8,174 nucleotides of DNA from DASZXJ01 sp035545895 (GCA_035545895.1 DASZXJ010000150.1:1-8174); one strand, 5' to 3'; positions 1-8,036 are shown, numbered from the stretch's first letter. Made by a program: numbers and translations. The notes: generated by a model not told the origin, from the sequence alone.

Positions 1-47
1 ATGAGTCGGCATGGCGCAACAAAGGAGCCGCGGGTCACTGGATCTTC

Positions 48-154
48 GTCATTCGGATTTCGTCATTGATTCGTCATTCGGATTTGGTCATTCGTCATTC
101 AGGTTATGGTCATTGGGATTTTGTTGGTCATTGGGACTTGGCCATTGGTCATTA
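48..154. repeat. Degenerate GTCATT-type intergenic repeat cluster
   Basis: About nine copies of a GTCATT core lie within 107 bp. Some are extended to a 13-mer: GTCATTCGGATTT occurs exactly at 48-60 and 73-85, and the variants GTCATTGGGATTT (109-121) and GTCATTGGGACTT (127-139) follow. Shorter copies sit at 62, 87, 94 and 148, with a CCATT variant at 142. The spacing is irregular, so this is a degenerate tandem cluster and not a CRISPR array. I recall similar GTCATT-rich intergenic runs from planctomycete and verrucomicrobial genomes, but that is memory and not a search. Function unknown. Confidence 0.85.
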
Positions 155-302
155 GATCCCAATTTCCCCGCCAACCCCCGCCCGCCTTCGCTGGGCGAAC
201 GATGCGGTATCCCAACGTACCCTCCTACGGGGAGGATCGCAGCATTCGCCTCCGTTGACGCCCGCAGCGCAGCGGGGGTGTGGCGGAATGGGCGGTCTGG
301 CT
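155..302. other. GC-rich non-coding stretch upstream of queD
   Basis: No convincing gene is seen here. The stretch contains small inverted repeats: CCTCC/GGAGG around 221-235, and CCCGC (261-265) pairing with GCGGG (272-276) over a 6-nt loop. Neither is followed by a T-run, so they are not convincing terminators. The frames that stay open through it give low-complexity translations of the neighbouring repeat and look like shadows. Bases 1-47 likewise show nothing assignable; the end of an upstream gene cannot be confirmed. Confidence 0.5.
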
Positions 303-308
303 TACAAT
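303..308 (+). promoter_or_regulatory. Candidate -10 (TACAAT) for leaderless queD
   Basis: TACAAT differs from the TATAAT consensus at one position. It lies 7 nt before the queD ATG at 316, so transcription would begin at or next to the start codon. There is no Shine-Dalgarno sequence between 300 and 315, and no good -35 hexamer 16-18 nt upstream. The site is one of five with the same geometry in this window. Confidence 0.45.
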
Positions 309-315
309 TGCCCGA

Positions 316-684
316 ATGTTCGTTCGTTTGACCAAGACGTTTCATTTTGAGGCGGCTCACGACCTGCCGACGTTTCCGCAGGGGCATAAGTGTCGGCGGC
401 TGCATGGGCACTCGTTCCGATTTGATGTGGTGGTTGAGGGAAATGTCGATCCGGCCAAGGGTTATCTCCTGGATTACGGCCAGATCAAGGAAGTAACCGA
501 GCCGATCGTCAAACGGCTGGATCATTATTATCTCAATGAAATCGAGGGTTTGTCGAACCCGACGAGCGAGAACATTGCCAAATGGTTGTGGGATCAGCTC
601 AAGCCGCTGCTGCCGTTGCTGGGGAAGATCGTGGTATACGAGACGTGCACGTCAGCCTGCGAGTATCGGGGCGGTGAGCAATAG
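316..684 (+). CDS. queD: 6-carboxytetrahydropterin synthase QueD
   Basis: This cytosolic enzyme of the PTPS/QueD family (122 aa) converts 7,8-dihydroneopterin triphosphate to 6-carboxy-5,6,7,8-tetrahydropterin, an early step toward preQ0 and queuosine. Visible hallmarks are the zinc ligands H15 (in FEAAH), H30 and H32, and catalytic C26 within the C-x3-HGH motif typical of QueD. The D69-H70 pair in LDHYYLN, the PTSEN motif at 82-86, and the substrate-binding glutamate E109 are also present. The length fits bacterial QueD. The ATG at 316 was chosen over an in-frame ATG at 280 because family members begin just before the first beta strand and because TACAAT lies 7 nt upstream. No Shine-Dalgarno is visible. 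No queC, queE or queF neighbour is in the window, so the gene stands alone between two intergenic repeats. The stop codon lies at the start of the right-hand repeat. The related 6-pyruvoyl-tetrahydropterin synthase activity is less likely given the motif. Confidence 0.93.
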   Translation: MFVRLTKTFHFEAAHDLPTFPQGHKCRRLHGHSFRFDVVVEGNVDPAKGYLLDYGQIKEVTEPIVKRLDHYYLNEIEGLSNPTSENIAKWLWDQLKPLLPLLGKIVVYETCTSACEYRGGEQ

Positions 685-746
685 TGGTCAGTGGTCAGAT
701 AATAGTAAATTCTTTACTGACCACCGGCCACTGACCACCGACCACT
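683..746. repeat. GTGGTCAG inverted repeat between convergent genes
   Basis: The left arm AGTGGTCAGTGGTCAG (683-698) can pair with either of two right arms: 731-746 (15 of 16 positions complementary) or 717-732 (14 of 16). Each arm is itself a doubled GTGGTCA unit. It overlaps the last bases of queD and ends 2 bp before the stop codon of the minus-strand gene. It could act as a bidirectional transcription barrier, but no T-run flanks it, so a classical intrinsic terminator is not supported. It looks like a dispersed repeat family member. Confidence 0.8.
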
Positions 747-748
747 TA

Positions 749-1084
749 TCAAGTCAAGATATCGTTTAGATTTGCGACGAAACCGCCACGCGTGAGAATC
801 GAATCGATTTCAAGGGTTTGAGCTTTGGCGATGGTGGAGGCGTCGGTGTGGCCGACGAATCCGGTGACGTGTCCGCCGGTCTTGGTTCTCCAATGGGCGG
901 CTGCGTCGAGAAAACCATCCTGATTCAAATCGACCAGCAGGCGGCGTGAAGTCATTTTTTCCTCAAGTTTGATCGGGTCCCTCAGGACTTTCACCGGCAC
1001 GCCGAGCGACTGCGCGGTAGCCGTGATTTTCGAGGAAAAAAGTAAATCTCGACAGAGAACCAGAATAGGCGGGGCATCGCTCAT
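749..1084 (-). CDS. Degenerate response-regulator receiver-like protein
   Basis: This small soluble protein of 111 aa has an alternating beta/alpha pattern like a CheY receiver. Strand one is ILVLCRD (7-13), and a strand-three equivalent LLVDLN (49-54) places D52 where the phospho-acceptor would be. VTGFVGH (73-79) matches strand four, and SILTRGGF (95-102) matches strand five. The second acidic residue of the usual acidic pair at the end of strand one is absent. The conserved Thr/Ser after strand four is replaced by G-H, and the strand-five lysine position carries R99, so ordinary phosphorylation chemistry is doubtful. There is no output domain and no adjacent kinase. The ATG at 1084 has TATGAT 6 nt upstream and no Shine-Dalgarno. 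The gene is convergent with queD and divergent from the 570-residue gene. Family assignment rests on fold pattern only; function unknown. Confidence 0.82.
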   Translation of the reverse strand: MSDAPPILVLCRDLLFSSKITATAQSLGVPVKVLRDPIKLEEKMTSRRLLVDLNQDGFLDAAAHWRTKTGGHVTGFVGHTDASTIAKAQTLEIDSILTRGGFVANLNDILT

Positions 1085-1090
1085 GCGAAC

Positions 1091-1096
1091 ATCATA
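1091..1096 (-). promoter_or_regulatory. Candidate -10 (TATGAT) for the minus-strand gene
   Basis: Read on the minus strand, TATGAT occupies 1096 down to 1091 and is followed by 6 nt and the ATG at 1084. This matches exactly the TATGAT-N6-ATG arrangement of the gene at 6234. There is no Shine-Dalgarno in the 6-nt spacer. The -35 region is poor (TTTTCT at 17-nt spacing). Confidence 0.45.
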
Positions 1097-1127
1097 GCGA
1101 CGGCTGGCGAATGAGAAAACGGTACTC

Positions 1128-1133
1128 TAAAAT
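1128..1133 (+). promoter_or_regulatory. Candidate -10 (TAAAAT) inside a small palindrome
   Basis: TAAAAT lies 8 nt before the ATG at 1142, consistent with a leaderless or near-leaderless transcript. It sits within the perfect inverted repeat CTCTA-AAA-TAGAG (1125-1137), so a repressor site overlapping the promoter is conceivable, though a 5-bp arm can arise by chance. The whole divergent region is only 57 bp. Confidence 0.4.
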
Positions 1134-1141
1134 AGAGACGG

Positions 1142-2854
1142 ATGAGACGAGGCCGTCTGCCGATCGTGGTGCTCTTGATTATCTCACTGCTGACAGCGGG
1201 AGCCGCGCGCCGCTGGGCGCAATTCGAGAAAACCTCGGCGAATCATCCGCTGGCGGTGGGCAATGGTAACGCCGGCAACCTCAGCCGGATGAACAGTTTC
1301 GCGCTGGCGTTGCTTTTGGGCGGGCTTCGCGGACCCCTGGTGATGTTTCTCTGGCCCAGCGCTGAGCAGCAGAAAAACGAAAAAAACCTCGAAGATTTCG
1401 ATACGAAAATCGAATGGATTCGCCTGCTCCAGGCGGAATTCGACAGCGTGCACATCTTTCAGATCTGGAACAAGGCATACAACATTCCCGTGCAGATGAC
1501 GAACATCGGGAATAAGTATGCCGCCATCCTGAGCGCGATCGATTATGGAAGGGATGTGGACCAGGAGCGTCCGAACGACATCAACATCGTCGATTCGATC
1601 GGCCATGTGTATGCGGACAAGCTTGGCAACACGCCGGGCGAGCCGGTGGAAAGGACGTATTATCGCCAGCGCGTCCGCGACGAAACGCAGGCGCGCAAGC
1701 CGATGATGCGGATTACGTTTCCCGCAAGCCGGCGCGATGAATTGGTGTCTCTGGGCAAGGTCAATGGGCTTCCCTCTTCAAGAATGCGTTTTGTTCCGAC
1801 CGGCGTGGATAATTTATCGATCACCATTCCCAAGGCGCTGGCGAGCATCATTCAACCGAAATTTACCGGCCCGGATGTGAAATACGCGGACGTCGTCGCG
1901 ATCCAGCAAAATCGGGATGACCCGCAGTGGCACAGGCGCGAGCTTGATCCGATTCTTGATGACAAGGGATATCTGCTGCCGCAGTATATTACGCCCAAGT
2001 TTCAAAGGCCTGCTGACTTGCCCGCCGATTCCGACTGGAACGACGGCAGCGATCTGCAATATCTCAAACCTTTTCAGCCGTTCTTGTACGGTGTGTCACC
2101 GCAGGCCATTGGATACAATTATCTCAAACGCGCGCAGGTTCTCCAAAACGTCAACAAGCAGAAACATGCTCAGACGACCCCGCTGGTTGTGGACAGCAGG
2201 CCGGCGCTGACGTTGCGGGAGTGGGCCAACGAAGAATGGGATCACGGGCGTCGCACCGAGATCGAGGGCTTTGGCAAGAAAGTGCCTTTGGATCGTCCGG
2301 CGATGGAACAGAGCACGGCGGTGTTGCCGTTTGATACTCCCATCGAAAGCCGTCAGCTAATTGACGAGGCCATTTATAGCTATGGTCGATCCGATCAAAT
2401 CGCCCAGGCTTCGCTCGCGGAATATCAAAGTCATCTGGAGCGGGACAAGACCAATTTCGGGCTTTACACCCAGCACATGGAAGAAATCGAAGCCAATCGC
2501 CGGCTGGTCACTGGGGACCGAAATTATCTTCAGGCAATGACCAATTCCGACGGTGCGGCGGTGAACAGGACATCTGCCGCTGCATCTTACCGGGACTCGA
2601 TCCGGCGATATAAAACCCTGGTTTTGAAGTATTACGTGCCCGATGAAATTGTCCCTTCGTACTATCCAATCGGGATTACCCGAGCAAATGTCGCCGAAGC
2701 CAATTTGCCGCAAAACGTGCTTGATCAGACATTTGCTTCCGTCCGAGACTGGGGTTTGTCCCATTCGCGGGAATACGCAAATATTGACGATCTGGTCGAA
2801 TATCTGCCTTATATAGCACGCGCCGAAGCCCGGCTGGCGAAGCTCACTCCCTGA
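1142..2854 (+). CDS. Membrane-anchored protein of unknown function, 570 aa
   Basis: The N-terminus has a hydrophobic segment at about 6-22, after a basic MRRGR, that could be a signal anchor. A second apolar stretch lies at about 53-71 (ALALLLGGLRG). The rest is hydrophilic and would lie on one side of the membrane. Residues about 74-120 are helical and TPR-like, with an aromatic block FQIWNKAYN at 106-114. From memory this block resembles a family of planctomycete/verrucomicrobial proteins, some carrying the uninformative label 'IRE (iron responsive element)', in which a similar AWNMAYN-like motif follows a helical repeat. No enzymatic motif is visible in the C-terminal 400 residues. The ATG at 1142 is supported by the preceding TAAAAT and by the basic-then-hydrophobic N-terminus. 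It may be the only gene of its transcript, since 189 bp separate it from hppA. Function unknown. Confidence 0.85.
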   Translation: MRRGRLPIVVLLIISLLTAGAARRWAQFEKTSANHPLAVGNGNAGNLSRMNSFALALLLGGLRGPLVMFLWPSAEQQKNEKNLEDFDTKIEWIRLLQAEFDSVHIFQIWNKAYNIPVQMTNIGNKYAAILSAIDYGRDVDQERPNDINIVDSIGHVYADKLGNTPGEPVERTYYRQRVRDETQARKPMMRITFPASRRDELVSLGKVNGLPSSRMRFVPTGVDNLSITIPKALASIIQPKFTGPDVKYADVVAIQQNRDDPQWHRRELDPILDDKGYLLPQYITPKFQRPADLPADSDWNDGSDLQYLKPFQPFLYGVSPQAIGYNYLKRAQVLQNVNKQKHAQTTPLVVDSRPALTLREWANEEWDHGRRTEIEGFGKKVPLDRPAMEQSTAVLPFDTPIESRQLIDEAIYSYGRSDQIAQASLAEYQSHLERDKTNFGLYTQHMEEIEANRRLVTGDRNYLQAMTNSDGAAVNRTSAAASYRDSIRRYKTLVLKYYVPDEIVPSYYPIGITRANVAEANLPQNVLDQTFASVRDWGLSHSREYANIDDLVEYLPYIARAEARLAKLTP

Positions 2855-3043
2855 GTTGGAAATCGGTCATTTCACCTACTGATGATTTGCCGACTTATTT
2901 GATAATAGCGTTGCGCTCGCTCATGCTTGTGTCACATCCGTATACGTGGCAGGGCAGGCGGTGGTGCAGGAACGAGTGGACCTATCCAAATCAGTTGCCG
3001 CAGCACTCTTCACGTTTGCGCAGCGGCATAAAGAGGAGCTTAT
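2855..3043 (+). promoter_or_regulatory. Leader and promoter region of hppA
   Basis: This non-coding gap precedes hppA. A GATAAT at 2901-2906 is a possible -10 but has no good -35 at 16-18 nt. If used, it would give a leader of about 130 nt, with no recognisable riboswitch. The gap ends in a strong Shine-Dalgarno, AAGAGGAG (3031-3038), placed 5 nt before the hppA ATG. The short frame at 2887-3255 that crosses this gap does not look like protein. Confidence 0.4.
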
Positions 3044-5659
<2,616 letters not shown>

Positions 5660-5661
5660 CC

Positions 5662-5668
5662 GGAGGTG
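5662..5668 (+). promoter_or_regulatory. Strong Shine-Dalgarno pointing to an ATC start for rsfS
   Basis: GGAGGTG lies in the 13-nt gap after hppA. Measured from GGAGG (5662-5666) the optimal 6-nt spacing leads to ATC at 5673, in the rsfS frame. There is no in-frame ATG or GTG downstream before the conserved family region. The segment 5662-5675 matches the GGAGG-to-ATG segment at 8158-8171 at 12 of 14 positions, one of the differences being ATC versus ATG. Confidence 0.6.
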
Positions 5669-5672
5669 TCGC

Positions 5673-6089
5673 ATCAGTCAGGCCAGTGGCGAATCAAAAC
5701 AGTCGGATCGATTTGCCCCTGCCAGGCGGTTTGCGATCGAGGCAGCGCAGTTGGCTGCGAATACGCGCTGCCGTGATGTTGTGGTTCTGGATTTCAGCGG
5801 GCTGTTGCCGGTGTGCGATTTCTTTGTGATCGCCACCGGCACCAGCCCGCGCCAGTTGCGCAGCGTCGCGGATGAACTCGCAGAACTTGGCAAATCCCGC
5901 GACTTCGCTCCCATCAACCCCGTGCACCAGGACAGCAGTTCCTGGATCCTCGTCGATTGCGTGGATGTCGTCATCCATCTCTTCAGCGAAGAGGGACGGC
6001 AGTATTACGACCTGGAAAACCTCTGGGGAGACGCCAAACGCGTCGATTGGAATAACCCCGCAAATCCATCGTCCTCACAATCCAAGTAG
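5673..6089 (+). CDS. rsfS: Ribosome silencing factor RsfS (Iojap/YbeB family)
   Basis: This cytosolic protein binds ribosomal protein uL14 on the 50S subunit and blocks joining with 30S, lowering translation in stationary phase or starvation. Numbered from 5673 it has 138 aa. Family signatures are DVVVLDFSGL (35-44), CDFFVIATGTS (48-58), the W91-ILVD strand with VDVVIHLF (97-104), and GRQYYDLENLWGDA (108-121). The conserved first helix, ARRFAIEAAQLA, spans 17-28. A TTG at 5751 would delete that helix. The only well-placed initiation site is the ATC at 5673, 6 nt after GGAGG, so a non-ATG start (or an ATG-to-ATC substitution in this sequence) is inferred. The short hydrophilic tail after W126 is unremarkable. 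Gene order hppA-rsfS with a 13-nt gap implies translation from the hppA mRNA. Product identity is secure; the exact start is not. Confidence 0.92.
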   Translation: MSQASGESKQSDRFAPARRFAIEAAQLAANTRCRDVVVLDFSGLLPVCDFFVIATGTSPRQLRSVADELAELGKSRDFAPINPVHQDSSSWILVDCVDVVIHLFSEEGRQYYDLENLWGDAKRVDWNNPANPSSSQSK

Positions 6090-6119
6090 TTTTGTGTTGG
6101 GTGGTTAGCTCCCGCTGTC

Positions 6120-6137
6120 CGACGTGCTTCAACGTCG
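6120..6137 (+). terminator. Weak hairpin downstream of rsfS
   Basis: CGACGT (6120-6125) pairs perfectly with ACGTCG (6132-6137) over a 6-nt loop, 31 nt after the rsfS stop codon, and is followed by CTATTTCT. The stem is short and the T-run poor, so termination of the hppA-rsfS transcript here is only a possibility. The rest of the 6090-6221 gap shows nothing else recognisable. Confidence 0.25.
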
Positions 6138-6221
6138 CTATTTCTGGACGCTCGCTTGCTCGCCGGCCACACCGAATCGGTAAAACCAGACGAACCAGTG
6201 CCAACGATTGGATGATTGTAG

Positions 6222-6227
6222 TATGAT
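6222..6227 (+). promoter_or_regulatory. Candidate -10 (TATGAT) for the DUF2103-like gene
   Basis: TATGAT followed by 6 nt (GGCGAA) and ATG at 6234. A weak -35 candidate, GTGCCA (6198-6203, 4 of 6 matches to TTGACA), lies 18 nt upstream. There is no Shine-Dalgarno. The arrangement is the same as that of the minus-strand gene at 1084. Confidence 0.5.
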
Positions 6228-6233
6228 GGCGAA

Positions 6234-6518
6234 ATGAAGTTTGGCCGGATCAAGCGGCAGCACGGCCGGGTGGGTGGGCTCGACGAGATTTTGAACAGGA
6301 TCATCAAGCAGTGTCCGCACGTAAGCCGGATCGTACCCGGGCGGATCAAGGTCCGCCGCGGCAAAACCCCGCCCAGCTTTAAGGTGCAGTATCCCACGCC
6401 GGCCGGTTTGAAATGTCTGTACACCGGAACCGGAACGGTGCAGGAAGTGTTTTTAATCTGTTCCGATGCAGAGCAAACGACTGATTGGCTTAAAGAAACG
6501 GGAATCACAGCCAGTTGA
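6234..6518 (+). CDS. DUF2103-like small protein
   Basis: This protein of 94 aa has no membrane segment or signal peptide. It has a basic N-terminus (MKFGRIKRQHGRVGG), a predicted helix (about 15-26), then PGRIKVRRGKTPP (35-47), VQYPTPAGLK (51-60) and VQEVFLI (69-75). The arrangement, with a His near residue 10, a GL helix, a PG-x-I strand, a Gly-Leu-Lys segment and the diagnostic VQEVF strand, resembles proteins labelled DUF2103 ('predicted metal-binding') in cyanobacteria and archaea. That match is from memory and no search was run. The biochemical role of that family is unknown to me. A Shine-Dalgarno is absent, and TATGAT lies 6 nt before the ATG. It sits between rsfS and a hicB-like gene in a zone of small genes and is probably its own transcript. 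Confidence 0.75.
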   Translation: MKFGRIKRQHGRVGGLDEILNRIIKQCPHVSRIVPGRIKVRRGKTPPSFKVQYPTPAGLKCLYTGTGTVQEVFLICSDAEQTTDWLKETGITAS

Positions 6519-6613
6519 GCGAAATTGAAGGTAATAGGCAGGGAGTTTGAGGCTGTCCGCAAAGGTGAGTGTCCGACCGACAAATCCGGCGTGGTGCGGC
6601 TGCAAAAAATGGG

Positions 6614-6619
6614 TAGAAT
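6614..6619 (+). promoter_or_regulatory. Candidate -10 (TAGAAT) for hicB-like gene
   Basis: TAGAAT lies 7 nt before the ATG at 6627, with no Shine-Dalgarno in between and no convincing -35. It supports the choice of 6627 over the earlier in-frame TTG at 6525. The remainder of the 6519-6613 gap shows nothing recognisable. Confidence 0.45.
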
Positions 6620-6626
6620 ACAGCAA

Positions 6627-6836
6627 ATGAATGAGATCATTTTTCTTGTCGAAGATGAACCTTCCGGCGGCTTTACGGCTCGTGCCCTGGGCGAAAGCAT
6701 TTTCACCGAAGGTCAAACAAGAGATGAATTGTTGGACAACATTCGAGAGGCAGTGGCTTGTCATTTTGGTGACGCAGATCGCGCCCCGTTGGCATTCTCG
6801 GATATCAGGTGGCACGTCAAAAAGGAAGCCATCTGA
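6627..6836 (+). CDS. HicB-like antitoxin
   Basis: This protein of 69 aa begins MNEIIFLVEDEPSGGF, then TARALGESIFTEGQTRDELLDNIREAV. This is the small partial-RNase-H-like fold of the HicB family: strand, strand, helix carrying L-x-NIREAV. Such short members are often mislabelled '2-oxoisovalerate dehydrogenase E1' in databases. HicB proteins neutralise HicA mRNA interferases and may repress their own operon. No separate DNA-binding domain (ribbon-helix-helix or HTH) is present at the C-terminus, which is normal for this short subgroup. After ACHFGDADRAP (about 44-54) the tail LAFSDIRWHVKKEAI is only loosely family-like. Its last codons overlap the HicA-like frame, so this end may be the result of a deletion joining the two genes. 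The ATG at 6627 was chosen because the family starts with this strand and because of TAGAAT upstream. Confidence 0.8.
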   Translation: MNEIIFLVEDEPSGGFTARALGESIFTEGQTRDELLDNIREAVACHFGDADRAPLAFSDIRWHVKKEAI

Positions 6837-6985
6837 CCCTGACCACTCAGCGAAACGGAGAACACCACATTACGATTCCGCTTCATGATCCACTGAAGCC
6901 GGGGACTCTCAATGGTATTCTTAAAGATATTGCCGGCCATCACGGCATTGACCGCAGAGCGTTATTTGAGAGATTGTTCTCTTGA
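6809..6985 (+). pseudogene. HicA-like toxin, N-terminally truncated
   Basis: A frame overlapping the end of hicB reads GYQVARQKGSHLTLTT, then NGEHHITIPLHDPLKPGTLNGILKDI, and ends ALFERLFS. This matches the HicA double-stranded-RNA-binding-like fold from its first strand onward, including the G-S-H motif whose histidine (codon at 6830) is the catalytic residue in HicA mRNA interferases. The initial alpha helix (about 20 residues) is missing. The frame is open only from 6773, just after a TGA at 6770-6772, and has no ATG. The first usable codon is GTG at 6809, giving 58 aa. Active HicA proteins need the first helix to pack the sheet, so a decayed toxin left by a deletion is the likeliest reading. 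A short form coupled to hicB translation is the alternative. The stop at 6983-6985 is 9 nt before the sua5 ATG. Confidence 0.7.
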
Positions 6986-6994
6986 CGTGTGAAG

Positions 6995-7996
6995 ATGAGC
7001 GACACGATTGACCAAGGAGTGACTCTGCTCCGCAACGGCGGAGTGGTCGCGTTTCCTACCGAAACGGTTTACGGCCTGGGTGCCGATGCGACCAATCTCA
7101 AGGCCGTGCGCCGTGTGTTTACCGTGAAGGGTCGTCCGGCGACAAATCCGGTGATCGTTCACGTGGCTGATGCTTCCGCCGCGAAACGGTACACCGCGGC
7201 TTGGCCGCTTAGCGCGACGCAACTGACCGAGAAATTCTGGCCTGGCCCATTAACGATCATTCTTCCAAAGTCGGACGTTATCGTGACGGCCGCAACCGCG
7301 GGTCGAAAGACCGTCGGCCTGCGATCGCCGGATCATCCGCTCACGCTTGAACTGCTGCGGCAATTTGATGGCCCGGTCATCGGGCCCAGTGCGAATCGGT
7401 CGAGTCGCGTGAGCCCGACCACCGCTGATGATGTGCGCGAAGAATTGGGTTCCAAGATCGACCTCGTTCTGGATGGCGGAGCGTGCAAAGTCGGAATTGA
7501 ATCGACGGTGCTGGACTTGAGCGTGACTCCACCCATGATTTTGCGCCATGGCGCGATCACGAAATGGCAGATCGAGCAGGTGATCGGGCCGGTCGAAGTA
7601 TTTGGCGGCACGATACCGGCGGGCCAATCAGCGCCGGCGCCGGGCATGCAGGGAGCGCATTACGCGCCGGCGACGCCGACATATCGGTTTGAGCGCAAGC
7701 ACGCCGACCGCGTGGCGGGCTGGTGCAACAAGAATCCCGCCAAGGCGGCGATCATCATACGACTCGGTTCAGCGCCGGCGGATGATCCGATTCCACTGTC
7801 ACTGTCAATGAATCAGCGGCAGGTGATCATGCCTCCCAAGCCGGTTGAATATGCAAGGCACTTATATGCGACGTTGCGTCATTCCGATCGTCAAAATCCG
7901 GTGGCGATGTGGCTGGAAATGCCGCCCGATGAATCGCAATGGCTGGCCGTGCGGGACCGTTTGATGCGCGCAACGCGCCTGCCGCCGCAAGTGTGA
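6995..7996 (+). CDS. L-threonylcarbamoyladenylate synthase, Sua5 type
   Basis: This cytosolic enzyme (333 aa) makes threonylcarbamoyl-AMP from threonine, bicarbonate and ATP, the first step of t6A37 formation on ANN-decoding tRNAs. The YrdC domain fills about 1-205: PTETVYGLGADA (21-32), KGRPATNPVIVH (45-56), FWPGPLT (81-87), GPSANRSSRVSPT (130-142) and GIESTVLD (167-174). A linker with PAPGMQGAHYAPATP (about 214-228) leads into the C-terminal Sua5 domain (about 230-333), so this is the long Sua5 form and not the short TsaC form. The start at ATG 6995 is preferred; a GTG at 6989 would add two residues. Neither has a Shine-Dalgarno or a -10-like hexamer close by, unlike the other genes here, so expression may depend on read-through from the hicBA region, 9 nt upstream. 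The partners TsaB, TsaD and TsaE are not in the window. Confidence 0.95.
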   Translation: MSDTIDQGVTLLRNGGVVAFPTETVYGLGADATNLKAVRRVFTVKGRPATNPVIVHVADASAAKRYTAAWPLSATQLTEKFWPGPLTIILPKSDVIVTAATAGRKTVGLRSPDHPLTLELLRQFDGPVIGPSANRSSRVSPTTADDVREELGSKIDLVLDGGACKVGIESTVLDLSVTPPMILRHGAITKWQIEQVIGPVEVFGGTIPAGQSAPAPGMQGAHYAPATPTYRFERKHADRVAGWCNKNPAKAAIIIRLGSAPADDPIPLSLSMNQRQVIMPPKPVEYARHLYATLRHSDRQNPVAMWLEMPPDESQWLAVRDRLMRATRLPPQV

Positions 7997-8036
7997 ATCC
8001 ATTTTGAGGGAGATTGGTAGGTCAGTTTTAATTATT

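Noticed and set aside
48..154. CRISPR array
   Set aside because: Repeat units are 7-13 bp, degenerate and irregularly spaced, with no spacers of uniform length and no cas genes.
281..315. TGGCGGAATGGGCGG segment resembling the 5' half of a tRNA-Leu/Ser
   Set aside because: No anticodon arm, T-arm or matching acceptor 3' strand follows; queD begins within the expected body.
280..315. ATG at 280 as queD start
   Set aside because: It adds 12 residues not seen in QueD proteins; the family starts just before the first strand, and the -10-like TACAAT lies inside this extension.
88..525. Minus-strand open frame of 145 codons over the repeat and queD
   Set aside because: Its translation is the complement of queD plus repeat; no family features, and the opposing queD frame is well supported.
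5751..5753. TTG at 5751 as the rsfS start
   Set aside because: It would remove the conserved first helix and leave the strong Shine-Dalgarno at 5662 unused; no ribosome-binding site precedes it.
6525..6626. TTG at 6525 as the hicB start
   Set aside because: It adds 34 residues unlike the family, which begins at the first strand encoded from 6627.
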